Shown in pieces: positions 16,291 to 24,796 of a stretch of 64,000 nucleotides of DNA (positions are counted from its first letter, which is position 1; every line of letters starts with the position of its first letter). Made by a program: the position numbers and the translations under genes. The DNA comes from 79-D21 sp022839995 (GTDB lineage: Bacteria > Synergistota > Synergistia > Synergistales > 79-D21). Under the pieces are notes generated by a model. That model ran no database searches. It was not told the DNA's origin and saw only the letters and a program-made list of their open reading frames with translations. The DNA lies in the NCBI GenBank assembly GCA_022839995.1, contig JALHIN010000004.1, positions 48,825 to 112,824 of the forward strand, read 5' to 3'.

Positions 16291-17076
16291 ATGGCCTTGC
16301 TCCGCGTCGCGACCTTCAACGTCAACTCCATCCGGAGCCGCATGCCTGCAGTAACGCGCTGGCTCAATGATAACAGAGTGGACCTGCTCTGTCTCCAGGA
16401 AACCAAGGTGCAGGATGCCGAGTTCGATCCTTCCCCCTTCCAGGAAATGGGGTATTCGGTCGTTTTCCGCGGCCAGAAGGCGACGGGCGGCGTGGCGATC
16501 GCTTCCCTCGTGCCGCTGTCGGACGTTCGGATCGGTTTCATGGACGGCGAAGAGCCGGACGACGGGCCCCGCCTCATCCGGGGGCGGCTGGGGGACCTGC
16601 TCGTGATCAACACCTACGTTCCCCAGGGAAAAGCCCTTGACCACCCGGACTACGCCTACAAGCTCCGTTTCTTTCGGCGGATGCGAGCCCTCCTGGAAAG
16701 GGAGTGTTCTCCAGGCGACCCGGTCGTGTGGGTCGGAGACCTCAACGTGGCTCCAACGGACATGGACGTGACCCATCCCGAAAACAAGAGGGACCACGTC
16801 TGTTTCCACGAGGACGTGAAACAGGCCTTCGAGGCGGTCAAGGGGTGGGGCCTCGTGGACGTGTTCCGAAAGCACCGGCCCGGGGAAGGCGAGTTTTCCT
16901 TTTTCGACTACCGGGTCAAGGATTCCCTTGCGCGGAACATCGGCTGGCGGATCGACCATATCCTGGCCACGCCCTGCCTGGCGGAAACGTCCGTGGACAG
17001 TTGGGTGGACCGCCTTCCCCGCTCCTGGGAAAGGCCCTCCGACCACACCCCCGTCGTGGCGGTTTTCGACCGATGA
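16291..17076 (+). CDS. xthA: Exodeoxyribonuclease III (AP endonuclease)
   Basis: 261 residues from an ATG at 16291, which has a GGAGGAATG site; an in-frame ATG at 16222 lies upstream of the promoter. All EEP-nuclease motifs are intact: FNVNSIRSR (metal Asn), CLQETKV (metal Glu), GDLNVAPTDMDV (catalytic Asp/Asn), WRIDHILAT and the terminal SDHTPV (catalytic His). It cleaves at abasic sites and removes 3' blocking groups in base-excision repair. It overlaps the next gene by 4 bp. Confidence 0.95.
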   Translation: MALLRVATFNVNSIRSRMPAVTRWLNDNRVDLLCLQETKVQDAEFDPSPFQEMGYSVVFRGQKATGGVAIASLVPLSDVRIGFMDGEEPDDGPRLIRGRLGDLLVINTYVPQGKALDHPDYAYKLRFFRRMRALLERECSPGDPVVWVGDLNVAPTDMDVTHPENKRDHVCFHEDVKQAFEAVKGWGLVDVFRKHRPGEGEFSFFDYRVKDSLARNIGWRIDHILATPCLAETSVDSWVDRLPRSWERPSDHTPVVAVFDR

Positions 17077-17405
17077 TGCACCTGCTGGCTCTCGGGTTTT
17101 CCATCGCCCTGACGGTCCTGGGACAGTTTTTCCTCAAGACCGGATCCCTGTCGAAGGCGGAGGGGCTTCGCCTGTTCCTTCATCCTGCCACGCTGGCGGG
17201 GCTCTTTTCCTACGGCTTTGCCTCTCTCTTCTATATCGTGGCCCTCAGGAAGATCCCCCTCTCGATCGCCTATCCCAGCGTTTCGCTGAGCTACGTGGCG
17301 GTCGTGGTCCTGGCGCATTTCGCCTGGGGCGAACCGCTGGGGCTGCGGCAGGGGACCGCCCTTTTCCTGATCATCTCGGGAATCGCCCTTCTTTACAAGG
17401 CATAG
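17073..17405 (+). CDS. Four-helix DMT/SMR-like membrane protein (possible polyprenyl-lipid flippase subunit)
   Basis: 110 residues, four predicted helices, the size of EmrE/ArnE-type proteins. Helix 1 reads LTVLGQFFLKTGS: the position of the essential Glu of SMR drug exporters is Gln, as in ArnE-like undecaprenyl-phosphate-sugar flippases. The 4-bp overlap with xthA is probably only packing. The following gene is galE (15 bases away), which favours a role in envelope sugar export over drug efflux. Substrate and partner are unknown. Confidence 0.7.
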   Translation: MMHLLALGFSIALTVLGQFFLKTGSLSKAEGLRLFLHPATLAGLFSYGFASLFYIVALRKIPLSIAYPSVSLSYVAVVVLAHFAWGEPLGLRQGTALFLIISGIALLYKA

Positions 17406-17420
17406 GAGGCTGAAGCGAAA

Positions 17421-18404
17421 ATGGAACGGATCCTGGTGTGCGGAGGAGCCGGCTACATCGGCTCCCACATGGTGAGGCGGCTTCTGGACGAAGGGTTTGA
17501 CGTGACGGTGTTCGACAGTTTCGAAACGGGCCACCCGGAAGCTGTTCCCGGCGAGGCGGAGGTTTTCGAGGGCAACCTTCGGAATCCCTCGGACGTGAAA
17601 AGGGTCCTGAAATCGCGGGACTTCGACGCGGTGTTCCATTTCGCGGCACGGATCCAGGTGGGCGAATCCGTGACCAGCCCTGGTCTGTACTACGAAAACA
17701 ACGTCGGGGGAACCCTGAACCTGCTCAGCGGGATGGTCGAAAGGAAGATCGGACGGTTCGTCTTTTCCTCCTCCGCCGCCGTGTACGGGACCCCGGTGGA
17801 GATCCCCATCCGGGAAGAACACCCCCTGGCCCCCATCAATCCCTACGGCTGGACCAAGCGGGTGGTCGAACAGGTCCTGTCGGATTACTGGTGGGCCTAC
17901 GGGCTGGCTTCCGTTTCCCTTCGGTATTTCAACGCCTGCGGGGCCGACCCGGAGGGACGGATCGGGGAGAGCCACGACCCGGAAACCCATCTCATCCCGA
18001 ACATCCTGAAGAGCGCCCTTTCCGGCTCGAAAACCGCCGTCACGATCTTTGGCGGCGACTACCCGACGCCGGACGGGACCTGCGTGAGGGACTACGTCCA
18101 CGTCTGCGACCTTGCAGACGCCCACCTGAAGGCCCTGGAATCCATGCGGGCTTTCCCGGGTGCGAGGGCCTACAATCTCGGTAACGGGCGGGGATTCTCC
18201 GTCAAGGAGGTCCTGGCCGCGGCCGAACGGGTCCTGGAGACGAAAATCGAGCACCGGATCGCCCCCCGCAGGGAGGGCGACCCGGCCTACCTGGTGGCGG
18301 ACAGCTCGCTGGCGTCACGGGAACTTGGCTGGCGGCCCCGGTTCACGTCACTGGACGAGATCATCCGGACGGCCCTGGAGTGGCACCGCCGTCCCCGCTA
18401 CTAG
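17421..18404 (+). CDS. galE: UDP-glucose 4-epimerase
   Basis: 327 residues. The NAD-binding GGAGYIGSHMVRRL lies at 8-21, catalytic Ser at SSSAAVYG (116-123), and the YxxxK pair at Y142/K146 (NPYGWTK). The sugar-binding region around YFNACGADPEGRIGE is intact. It interconverts UDP-glucose and UDP-galactose, supplying galactose for surface glycans or galactolipids made by genes nearby. Its last 11 codons lie inside a 54-bp sequence that is repeated exactly at 19892, on the far side of the next gene. Confidence 0.94.
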   Translation: MERILVCGGAGYIGSHMVRRLLDEGFDVTVFDSFETGHPEAVPGEAEVFEGNLRNPSDVKRVLKSRDFDAVFHFAARIQVGESVTSPGLYYENNVGGTLNLLSGMVERKIGRFVFSSSAAVYGTPVEIPIREEHPLAPINPYGWTKRVVEQVLSDYWWAYGLASVSLRYFNACGADPEGRIGESHDPETHLIPNILKSALSGSKTAVTIFGGDYPTPDGTCVRDYVHVCDLADAHLKALESMRAFPGARAYNLGNGRGFSVKEVLAAAERVLETKIEHRIAPRREGDPAYLVADSSLASRELGWRPRFTSLDEIIRTALEWHRRPRY

Positions 18405-18424
18405 GTCAGATCTCCGCCAGGGTC
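18371..18424. repeat. 54-bp direct repeat, copy 1 (end of galE)
   Basis: An exact match to 19892-19945. It begins GGCCCTGGAGTGGCACC and ends CTCCGCCAGGGTC. It contains the last codons and stop of galE (plus strand) and, on the minus strand, the sequence encoding the last residues and stop of the lytic transglycosylase. Sequence outside the 54 bp differs at both ends. Confidence 0.95.
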
Positions 18425-18440
18425 GGGTATTTCCTCACGT

Positions 18441-19754
18441 TCAAAAAGGGAGATCTCGCCGTTTTGCTTGAAGTGCGACAGGTTCAATGTTGTTCTGAAG
18501 GATCCAGACGGAGCCGAGAAGAAACCACGTAAGGCAACCGGTGTCCCTTCTGGCATCGAACACGCTTCCTCCGAGCGAGTACCCTCCGTATGCCAGAATG
18601 ACCGAAAGAATCGCCACGGCCAGCCCCTTTCTGTTTCCTTTCCGGAACTTCCAGGCCGCAGAGAAAACGGACAAGACTATACAGACGAAGAGCGCAAGGC
18701 CGATAACCCCGCTTTCGCACAGGAGGCCGAGATAGAGATTGTGAGGGCTTAACGGGTTTTCATCGGAATGAAGCCCCAACTCCCTCTGGGCAATCGGGAA
18801 AATGTCTTCGAAGCGCCCCCAGCCCCAGCCGGTAACCGGTTTCTGTCGAAAAAGGAAAACCGTCCCCTGTACAAAAGCTGTTCGGTTGTTGGTAAAGGTT
18901 TTTGGGTCATTCACAGTGGAGATCTGGGCAATCTCCCTCTGCAGGCTGGCTTTGGCGATAGGCTTTCCCGGAAAGGCCACGAGGAGGGCGATGACAGCCA
19001 TAGCGATGGCCAATCCCCTCACCGCTGGGCGCAGGTTCCCCCCTTCAAACCGCAACAGGATGGAGCCCGCGACACAGGCTGTCAGCGTTGCAATCCAGGG
19101 TAGGGAGCTGAAGGACAGGAAAAGCATGCAAATCGAAAAGATGAGACCGGAAACCGCCTTGAGTTTCCACTGGTTGTCCGGATCAATGGATAAGGCAAAC
19201 CAGAAGGCGCAGAGAGGAAAGGCGTAGCCGCCAAGAGTGTTGATGTTGGAAAAGGGGCCCGGAACGTATTCGGAAAAGATGCCCAAGGAAGCTGCAAGAT
19301 AGCGGAAGAGTGTCCAGGACCCGGTCAAGACCGTAGTGGCCCAAAGGGTAAGTACACATCGACGCGGCGCACCTTCCTTCCTAAGGACGGAAGCGGCAAG
19401 CCAGATGGAGAATGCCATCTCGACCGGGTTTGATGCACCTTTCACGAAACCGTGTAGAGAGACTCCGGAAATTCCGGTTACGAAAAAGGACCAACCGACG
19501 AATGCGACGAGAAGCATCCGGAAAGGGAGAGGTAGCGAGCCTTTCGTTTCCTCGCGGACCTTTTTCGAAGAAAGCCATGCACCGATGGAGATGGCCCAAC
19601 CCAGGTATCGGGGAACGGGCCCCCAGGGAGCAAAGAAAATTCCCCAGAGGAACCCGAACTCAAACCAGCCGATGTTGTTTAATTTCGCAAGGATAGCGCT
19701 GGTTTTTCCCAAAAAACATTCCCTCTCTTGGTTGACAGTGTCTTCTTTCAACAC
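18441..19754 (-). CDS. O-antigen ligase/polymerase-family membrane protein (Wzy_C)
   Basis: 437 residues, about 10-12 membrane helices, with a larger loop around residues 265-340. It contains the pattern typical of WaaL/Wzy_C proteins: RTAFVQGTVFLFRQKPVTGWGWGRFEDIFP followed by SPHNLYLGLLCESGVIGL. These enzymes join polysaccharide chains to a lipid or protein acceptor at the periplasmic face. The stated start is a GTG at 19754 without a good ribosome-binding site; a TTG a few codons in, preceded by GAGAGGGA, may be the real start. Base composition and repeats mark it as acquired. Confidence 0.75.
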   Translation of the reverse strand: MLKEDTVNQERECFLGKTSAILAKLNNIGWFEFGFLWGIFFAPWGPVPRYLGWAISIGAWLSSKKVREETKGSLPLPFRMLLVAFVGWSFFVTGISGVSLHGFVKGASNPVEMAFSIWLAASVLRKEGAPRRCVLTLWATTVLTGSWTLFRYLAASLGIFSEYVPGPFSNINTLGGYAFPLCAFWFALSIDPDNQWKLKAVSGLIFSICMLFLSFSSLPWIATLTACVAGSILLRFEGGNLRPAVRGLAIAMAVIALLVAFPGKPIAKASLQREIAQISTVNDPKTFTNNRTAFVQGTVFLFRQKPVTGWGWGRFEDIFPIAQRELGLHSDENPLSPHNLYLGLLCESGVIGLALFVCIVLSVFSAAWKFRKGNRKGLAVAILSVILAYGGYSLGGSVFDARRDTGCLTWFLLGSVWILQNNIEPVALQAKRRDLPF

Positions 19755-19807
19755 TTGGGAATTTCCGGCAAGGTCCTGTTTATGGTATTCCTCCGGGAAG
19801 AAAAATC

Positions 19808-19849
19808 AATCAGGGATTCCCTGATTTTTCCCGCGCGGGGATCTTTTTT
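19808..19849. terminator. Two terminator-like hairpins near the right end of the insertion
   Basis: AATCAGGGA/TCCCTGATT (19808-19826) is followed by TTT, and CCCGCGCGGGG (19830-19840) by a T run at 19844-19849. They lie upstream of the inserted gene and could isolate it from flanking transcription. Confidence 0.5.
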
Positions 19850-19891
19850 CAATCATGCAAGAGCAGGATTTTCCTTCGAGGTTACGGACAG

Positions 19892-19945
19892 GGCCCTGGA
19901 GTGGCACCGCCGTCCCCGCTACTAGGTCAGATCTCCGCCAGGGTC
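19892..19945. repeat. 54-bp direct repeat, copy 2 (end of lytic transglycosylase)
   Basis: Exact copy of 18371-18424. It includes a stranded remnant of the galE 3' end and the functional last codons of the transglycosylase gene. Confidence 0.95.
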
Positions 19946-20625
19946 AGGTGCTCCCGAAACCGGTCCAGGAACTTCGAGAACGCCTTGAAGTACCTGGAAG
20001 AGGGAGCTCCCAGGTACCGCGAGAGCGCCTTCTTCTCCGTCTGGTGGGCCTTCATGTAGCGAGACAGGAGCAGGCAGCCGGCGGCCACTCCCTTTTCGGG
20101 GTCCAGGAGATCCCTGGAGGAGACAAAATTCAGGTGGTTCCTGAGCAGGTGGCTGTGAACCCTCCACAGCACCTGCATGGGGCCCAAGGCTCCCTCGCTG
20201 CTTTTGGCGTAAGGGTTGAAGCGGCTTTCCACCTGCGCCACCGCCACGGCCATGTCCACCGGCAGGTCGTACTTTTCCCCGTAATGGACGAAGGCAGCAG
20301 CCAGCCGCCACGCGTCGCGGGCGGAGACGTACCGGTTCTGGCTCCGGATGTAGAGGGCTAGCGCTGCAGCCATTTCCTGTTTTTCAGGGGCCCACTGGTG
20401 GATTTGCAGAAGGAGGGATTTGGGGGTTTCCGCCTGCCACTGGTAGAGGTGCTTCGGTGTCAGTTTCATCAGGGCCAACGCGTTTTGAACTGAAGGATCC
20501 AGGGGTTTCCGGCCAAAGGTGAAATCAAGTGCGTTGACAGGTTGCAAGGCCAAGCAGAGAATCGCCAGCGAGACTCCGGCAAAGGCCAGAAACTTCAGAA
20601 ATCGGCTCGGATTCGAGCGCGCCAT
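19927..20625 (-). CDS. Lytic transglycosylase (SLT domain)
   Basis: 232 residues. A signal peptide (basic start, hydrophobic core about 13-28, cleavage after VNA near 32) precedes an SLT fold at about 105-215. The catalytic Glu is in AVAQVESRFNP, followed by SEGALGPMQVL and the GVAAGCLLLSRYM helix. Lytic transglycosylases cleave peptidoglycan to 1,6-anhydromuramyl products in the periplasm. The C-terminal codons lie in the 54-bp repeat. Ribosome-binding site AGGGAGG. Confidence 0.88.
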   Translation of the reverse strand: MARSNPSRFLKFLAFAGVSLAILCLALQPVNALDFTFGRKPLDPSVQNALALMKLTPKHLYQWQAETPKSLLLQIHQWAPEKQEMAAALALYIRSQNRYVSARDAWRLAAAFVHYGEKYDLPVDMAVAVAQVESRFNPYAKSSEGALGPMQVLWRVHSHLLRNHLNFVSSRDLLDPEKGVAAGCLLLSRYMKAHQTEKKALSRYLGAPSSRYFKAFSKFLDRFREHLTLAEI

Positions 20626-20690
20626 GAAGTTTCCTCCCTTCCTGGGGCTACTTTGTAGGGGTTTTCAATCTCCCCCTTGCGAATTGGCCC

Positions 20691-20718
20691 ATTATACCCA
20701 ATGAGAAAATCGGCGCAA
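20691..20718 (-). promoter_or_regulatory. Sigma-70 promoter of the lytic transglycosylase
   Basis: On the minus strand TTGCGC (20718-20713), 16-base spacer, perfect TATAAT (20696-20691). The 5' leader is about 60 bases. I see nothing else in the gap between this and 20840 except a short TTCCTT/AAGGAA hairpin near 20814-20829, a possible weak terminator of the upstream operon. Confidence 0.7.
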
Positions 20719-20840
20719 GCATTGTACGCCAATGTTAAAAGAAAACCTACATTGGAGAAAAGTTCAAAGGCGGGTTAGCTTCAGTCTTCAGGCGAGGGGA
20801 GGGCGTGAAACCTTTCCTTTCGGAAGGAACAAGAGTTAAT

Positions 20841-22700
20841 TTAAAGGGGTTTCAAACAAGGCTGCATCATGCCTTCACTCTTTGTCTTTAATAGCCCTGG
20901 AGTATCCCGGAAGACGACTCCTCCAAGAAAATAGCGCCTGCGGTCGAGCAGGAAACCGCTCTTGCGCGTTTGCGCGTTGCGTTTTTTGACCAGGCTCTTG
21001 AGGGCGGCCGACTCCCGGGAAAGGACACCGGGGTGAGGATTTTCCGGAAGGTTCGTTTCCAGGATGACTGCGAGACTCACGGTTACAAGAGGGATTTCCT
21101 GCTCTTCGCCCGCCCGGTTCAAGGCAAGGAATGCCCCCCTCTGGAGGTCTTCCGTTTCGAAGAAGACGCGCTTCCTCTCGTCGAACTCATTGCAAAAGGC
21201 GCCCAGGATCTCCTCGGGGATCGTACTCAAGGAGATCAGGACAAAATCGTCTCCGCCGATATGGCCCAGGCGGGCCTGATTCCCCATCCGGGGAAGAAAC
21301 TCGCGGAAAAGATTGGCGGTGAAGCGAATCATTTCATCGCCCCGCAGAAAACCGTACCGGTCGTTGTATTCCTTGAAATGGTCCAAGTCTGCATAGACCA
21401 GGGTGAACACCGGATGGGACAAGGCTGCATCGATCCATTTCGCGATGGCGCGGTTTCCGGGAAGGCCAGAGAGAGGGTTGCAGTCAAGGGCGTTTTCAGT
21501 TTCCAGTTCCTTTGCCCGGATGATGAGCTTCCGCATCGTGATCGTTCCCAGGATGCGTTCTTCTTTGTCGGTGATCAAAACAGGGTCGTAAAGGTCCTGG
21601 GGTTTGCGTTTCATGGCGAGTTCCGCAAGCGTCGTGATGGAAACGTCTTCCCTCACCAGCAGAGGGTTGGGCTTGGCTGCCAGGGAAGCCGGCTTTTTCT
21701 GGTAAAGGGAATATCCGACCGGTCCGCCCGTGATGAAGTAGAAATGCTGCCGAGTGACGAGGGAAGGACGATCCCCTTCGTTGGCGAGTACCAAATGATC
21801 GACCAGGGTGTTCTTGCGGAACAGCCGATCCAGTTCTTCGCAAGTTTTCCCCTTCCCATCGAGAATTTCGCAGGGTTCGTAAAGGCCCCTGAGAGTGTCG
21901 GCCAGGTCGAGGCCGATCCGGTCCTCCGTTTCCTTCACAAGAAAATGCAGGCGTTCCCGGACATCCTGCCTGATCTCCCGGAACGAGAAAGAAGGGCGCT
22001 GAAACAAAAACCCCTGTGCGAACCGGAAACCGATCCGCAGCAGCGCTTTCACCTCGTTCCAAGTTTCGACCCCTTCTGCGATGAGGGTCGTTCCGACCGT
22101 CCCCGCAAATTGGACGAAGCTCTTGACGAGCTGTCTCCGGAACAAATCCGTGTCGATGTCGCGGATGAGGTCCCGGTCAAGCTTGATATAGGTCGGCTGG
22201 CACTCCAGGAGAGTCTTGAGCCCCGAATTTCCCGCACCGAAATCGTCCAGGGCCAGGGCAAAGCCCTTCTCCAAGAGCGATTGGACCCGATCTTTCAACA
22301 AGGCCCGGTTTTCAAGGCATTCCTGTTCGGTCAGTTCGATGACGATTTTTTCCGGGGAAAAATCGGCCATCTCGCACGAAATGGCATCCAGGAAGCGGTT
22401 GTCGGCAAGAATGCCCGGGCTCACGTTCAGGAAAAACCTGGTGTTCGGGGCAACCGATATCGATTCCCGGATCTGCGCCAGCGTGTTCTCCCTGCAGGTT
22501 TTCTCGAGTTCCCATGACTTTCCCTGGGCCTTGGCAAGGGAGAAAAGCGCCCCCGGCATTTCCAGCAGGCCTTCTCCTCGGGCAAGGGCTTCGTAGCCGA
22601 AAACCGAACCGTCCGTGAGGTCCACGATGGGCTGAAAGGCCATTCGGATAGACCGTTCCGACAGGAGTTGATCCAGGAGGCAAGCCGTTTCGGTTTTCAT
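20841..22700 (-). CDS. EAL-CBS-GGDEF protein (c-di-GMP turnover)
   Basis: 619 residues. The EAL phosphodiesterase domain (about 5-250) keeps its active-site residues: EALAR, the Glu in ELTEQE, DDFGAGNS, KLD and EGVET. A CBS-pair-like linker (about 255-405) has LLVREDVSITTLAELAM and DPVLITDKEERILGTITM. A C-terminal GGDEF domain (about 420-590) has DLDHFKEYNDRYGFLRGDEM and GGDDF at the active site. No membrane segment is present. The start overlaps the LpxH-like gene by 4 bp, so it is the last gene of the glycolipid operon. Both catalytic directions look possible; CBS may sense a nucleotide. Confidence 0.88.
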   Translation of the reverse strand: MKTETACLLDQLLSERSIRMAFQPIVDLTDGSVFGYEALARGEGLLEMPGALFSLAKAQGKSWELEKTCRENTLAQIRESISVAPNTRFFLNVSPGILADNRFLDAISCEMADFSPEKIVIELTEQECLENRALLKDRVQSLLEKGFALALDDFGAGNSGLKTLLECQPTYIKLDRDLIRDIDTDLFRRQLVKSFVQFAGTVGTTLIAEGVETWNEVKALLRIGFRFAQGFLFQRPSFSFREIRQDVRERLHFLVKETEDRIGLDLADTLRGLYEPCEILDGKGKTCEELDRLFRKNTLVDHLVLANEGDRPSLVTRQHFYFITGGPVGYSLYQKKPASLAAKPNPLLVREDVSITTLAELAMKRKPQDLYDPVLITDKEERILGTITMRKLIIRAKELETENALDCNPLSGLPGNRAIAKWIDAALSHPVFTLVYADLDHFKEYNDRYGFLRGDEMIRFTANLFREFLPRMGNQARLGHIGGDDFVLISLSTIPEEILGAFCNEFDERKRVFFETEDLQRGAFLALNRAGEEQEIPLVTVSLAVILETNLPENPHPGVLSRESAALKSLVKKRNAQTRKSGFLLDRRRYFLGGVVFRDTPGLLKTKSEGMMQPCLKPL

Positions 22701-23581
22701 CCGCGATACCCCGAGAAGCGGGAGGAGACCGCCGGGTCAAGCTCCGTTGAAGAAAGGGAGGCCCCCCAGGAAGGAGCCGGCTCGTTCACGGGGAAACGGA
22801 AGACCATTTCTCCGCGGCGAGTCACGACCGGGATCCCGATCGCCTCCCGTATGGTTTCCCAGTCAAGGAGCTCGATGTTTCCGTCGTGGTGCTCGACCAG
22901 GGCCGAGCAGCTTTCCACCCAATCCCCGCAATTGCCGTAAAGGACGGTTTCACCGAAGGCCTGCCAGGCGGCCTTGTGGATGTGGCCGCAGACGACTCCT
23001 TCGGTCTCCAGACGGCGAGCTTCTTCGGCGAGTTTCTTCTCAAAGCCGCTGACGTAGTTGACGGCTTCCTTTACCCGTTGCTTGAGGCCTTGGGAAAAGG
23101 ATCGGTATTCGAGGCCGGCAGCCTTTCTCAATGAGTTGACGCCCCAGTTGGCCCAGAGGGCGGCCGAATAGGCGACGTCGCCGATGCGGGCCAGCCAGGG
23201 CCGGGTGGAGGTCACCTTGTCCATTTCGTCCCCGTGGAAAACCGCGAAGCGGGTGCCGCGCCGGGTTTCGTGGATGGCCGAAAGTCGGATCTCGATGTTG
23301 CCGATCTTTCTCCCGGCAAACTCGTCCATGAAAGCGTCGTGGTTTCCCGTCACGTAAACGACCCGGCTCCTGCGAGCCAGGTCGAGGATCTTTCCCAGGA
23401 CTACCGTGTGGGTTGAAGGCCAGCGGAACCTTCGCTTCAGCGACCATCCGTCGACGATGTCGCCCACGAGGTAGAGGGTTTCGCACTCGAGGAAATCGAG
23501 GAAAGCGGACAGCTCCGCCGCCCGGCACCAGCGGGACCCCAGGTGGAGGTCGGAAAGGAAGGCGGTCCTTACGGAAATCAT
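22697..23581 (-). CDS. LpxH-like metallophosphoesterase (UDP-2,3-diacylglucosamine diphosphatase family)
   Basis: 294 residues. Calcineurin-type metal motifs are in order: SDLHLG (9-14), GDIVDG (about 40), GNHD (about 80), HGDEMD (about 115) and GHIH (about 195). This set and the spacing match the YbbF/LpxH family. Genuine LpxH hydrolyses UDP-2,3-diacylglucosamine in lipid A synthesis, but close relatives encoded beside glycosyltransferases are common in bacteria with other pathways. It overlaps the upstream glycosyltransferase by 4 bp and the downstream EAL gene by 4 bp. Confidence 0.85.
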   Translation of the reverse strand: MISVRTAFLSDLHLGSRWCRAAELSAFLDFLECETLYLVGDIVDGWSLKRRFRWPSTHTVVLGKILDLARRSRVVYVTGNHDAFMDEFAGRKIGNIEIRLSAIHETRRGTRFAVFHGDEMDKVTSTRPWLARIGDVAYSAALWANWGVNSLRKAAGLEYRSFSQGLKQRVKEAVNYVSGFEKKLAEEARRLETEGVVCGHIHKAAWQAFGETVLYGNCGDWVESCSALVEHHDGNIELLDWETIREAIGIPVVTRRGEMVFRFPVNEPAPSWGASLSSTELDPAVSSRFSGYRG

Positions 23582-24717
23582 GGATGGGTTCCCTCGAGAA
23601 GGCAGAAAGCCGGATCCGTATCCCAAACCGGGATTTTGGGCCGCCTTCCCAGGACACGGCAGGCGATCTCCCGGGCAGCGTCGGGCGAAGACATGCGCAG
23701 GCAGGCATGTTCCATTCTTTTGAGGATGCCGGGATCGTCCAGGATCGTTTGAACCTCCACGGAAAGAGCTTCCGGGGATTCGCAAAGGGTTCCCGCCCCC
23801 TGTCCCTGGAGGTACGCCGCGTTCAGCGTCTCCTGGAGCGGGATCGGTGACGTGAACAGCATCGGAAGCCCGGCGGAGAGGGCCTCTGAGCAGACCAGCC
23901 CGCCGGGCTCGGTGACGAGCAGTTCGGAGGAGGCCATCAGGGAGGAAAGGTCCGTCACGTTTTCCAGCCAGTCGGTATCCCGGCTTCGGCAGATTTCCCT
24001 GAGCCGCCTGTCTCCTACGACCGTCAGTCTCACCCTGGATCCCAGGGCTTCCAGGCGGCCGATGATTTCCCGGGACGTTTCAAAAGCGATGGAATGGGTC
24101 AAGAAAAGGATCTTCAGGGGCAGGTGTTTGGCCCTGGAACGGGGGGTCGAGGCCAGCCTCGAAAAGCTTTCCCTGACCGGGATGCCGGTGATGGCTATCT
24201 TCGAATCGGGGACGCCCTTCGCGGCAAGCCGATCCCTTACGTTGACCGTGGCGACGCAATAGTGGTCGACTCCCGGGTCGACCCAGAACCCGTGCAGATC
24301 GTAATCCGTTATCACGACGTGGATCTGGCCGTCGAATTCCCCCCGTTCCCTCATCAGGGACAGGATCGCCATGGGAAGGAAATGGGTGCAGACGGCTGCC
24401 CTGGGGGCGAGGCTTTTCGCGAGGGCCTGGAACGCCGTCGTGTTCTGGCGGCTCCACCAGTCGATGGCACGGATCATGGAGCTTTTCCGGCGGCTGCGGT
24501 CCGTGAGCCTGTAAACCTGTTCGCAGGCCAGGTGGGCGTGACGGGCCATGATCTTGTAAAGCCCGGCGTACAGGAAACGGAAAAAGGGCATCGCGGTGGT
24601 GAGGGTGTCCAGGCAGACGACGGGGGCCCTCTCGGCGATAAAGGCTTCCCTGAGGGCCATGGCCGCCATCCGATGCCCCTGGCCGGGGCCCGAGTATGCC
24701 AGCAGGATGGGTTTCAA
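23578..24717 (-). CDS. MGDG-synthase/MurG-like glycosyltransferase (GT28)
   Basis: 379 residues from a TTG at 24717 with a GGGAGGTATC site. The N-terminus (LLAYSGPGQGHRMAAMALREAF) is the acceptor-binding glycine loop of monogalactosyl-/glucosyl-diacylglycerol synthases, followed by a domain resembling MGDG_synth (HLACEQVYRLTDRSRR, then VITDYDLHGFWVDPGVDHYCVA). The nucleotide-sugar-binding C-terminal part reads LLVTEPGGLVCSEALSAGLPML. It probably glycosylates diacylglycerol at the membrane. Upstream is a GT4 enzyme; downstream the LpxH-like gene overlaps by 4 bp. Confidence 0.85.
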   Translation of the reverse strand: MKPILLAYSGPGQGHRMAAMALREAFIAERAPVVCLDTLTTAMPFFRFLYAGLYKIMARHAHLACEQVYRLTDRSRRKSSMIRAIDWWSRQNTTAFQALAKSLAPRAAVCTHFLPMAILSLMRERGEFDGQIHVVITDYDLHGFWVDPGVDHYCVATVNVRDRLAAKGVPDSKIAITGIPVRESFSRLASTPRSRAKHLPLKILFLTHSIAFETSREIIGRLEALGSRVRLTVVGDRRLREICRSRDTDWLENVTDLSSLMASSELLVTEPGGLVCSEALSAGLPMLFTSPIPLQETLNAAYLQGQGAGTLCESPEALSVEVQTILDDPGILKRMEHACLRMSSPDAAREIACRVLGRRPKIPVWDTDPAFCLLEGTHP

Positions 24718-24796
24718 GCGGATACCTCCCGAGCGGAAAGGATGATGGAGAAGGCCTTTACGGCGGGAGTGTAGTCCTTTTGTCCTTACAGGGGTT

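Larger units (their letters stand above)
18425..19891. other. 1,467-bp insertion carrying an O-antigen-ligase-like gene
   Basis: The segment lies between two exact 54-bp repeats that each span the same galE/transglycosylase junction. Removing it and one repeat would restore two convergent genes separated by a single base. The insert is visibly less GC-rich than its flanks and encodes one gene on the minus strand plus terminator-like hairpins near its right end. No transposase or integrase is present. I infer integration of foreign DNA by recombination at, or with, the 54-bp sequence. Confidence 0.75.

Noticed and set aside
19728..19925. Short plus-strand frame ending with the galE C-terminal residues
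   Set aside because: It is a chance fusion of insertion sequence to the duplicated galE end (repeat copy 2). It has no start signal and no family resemblance.
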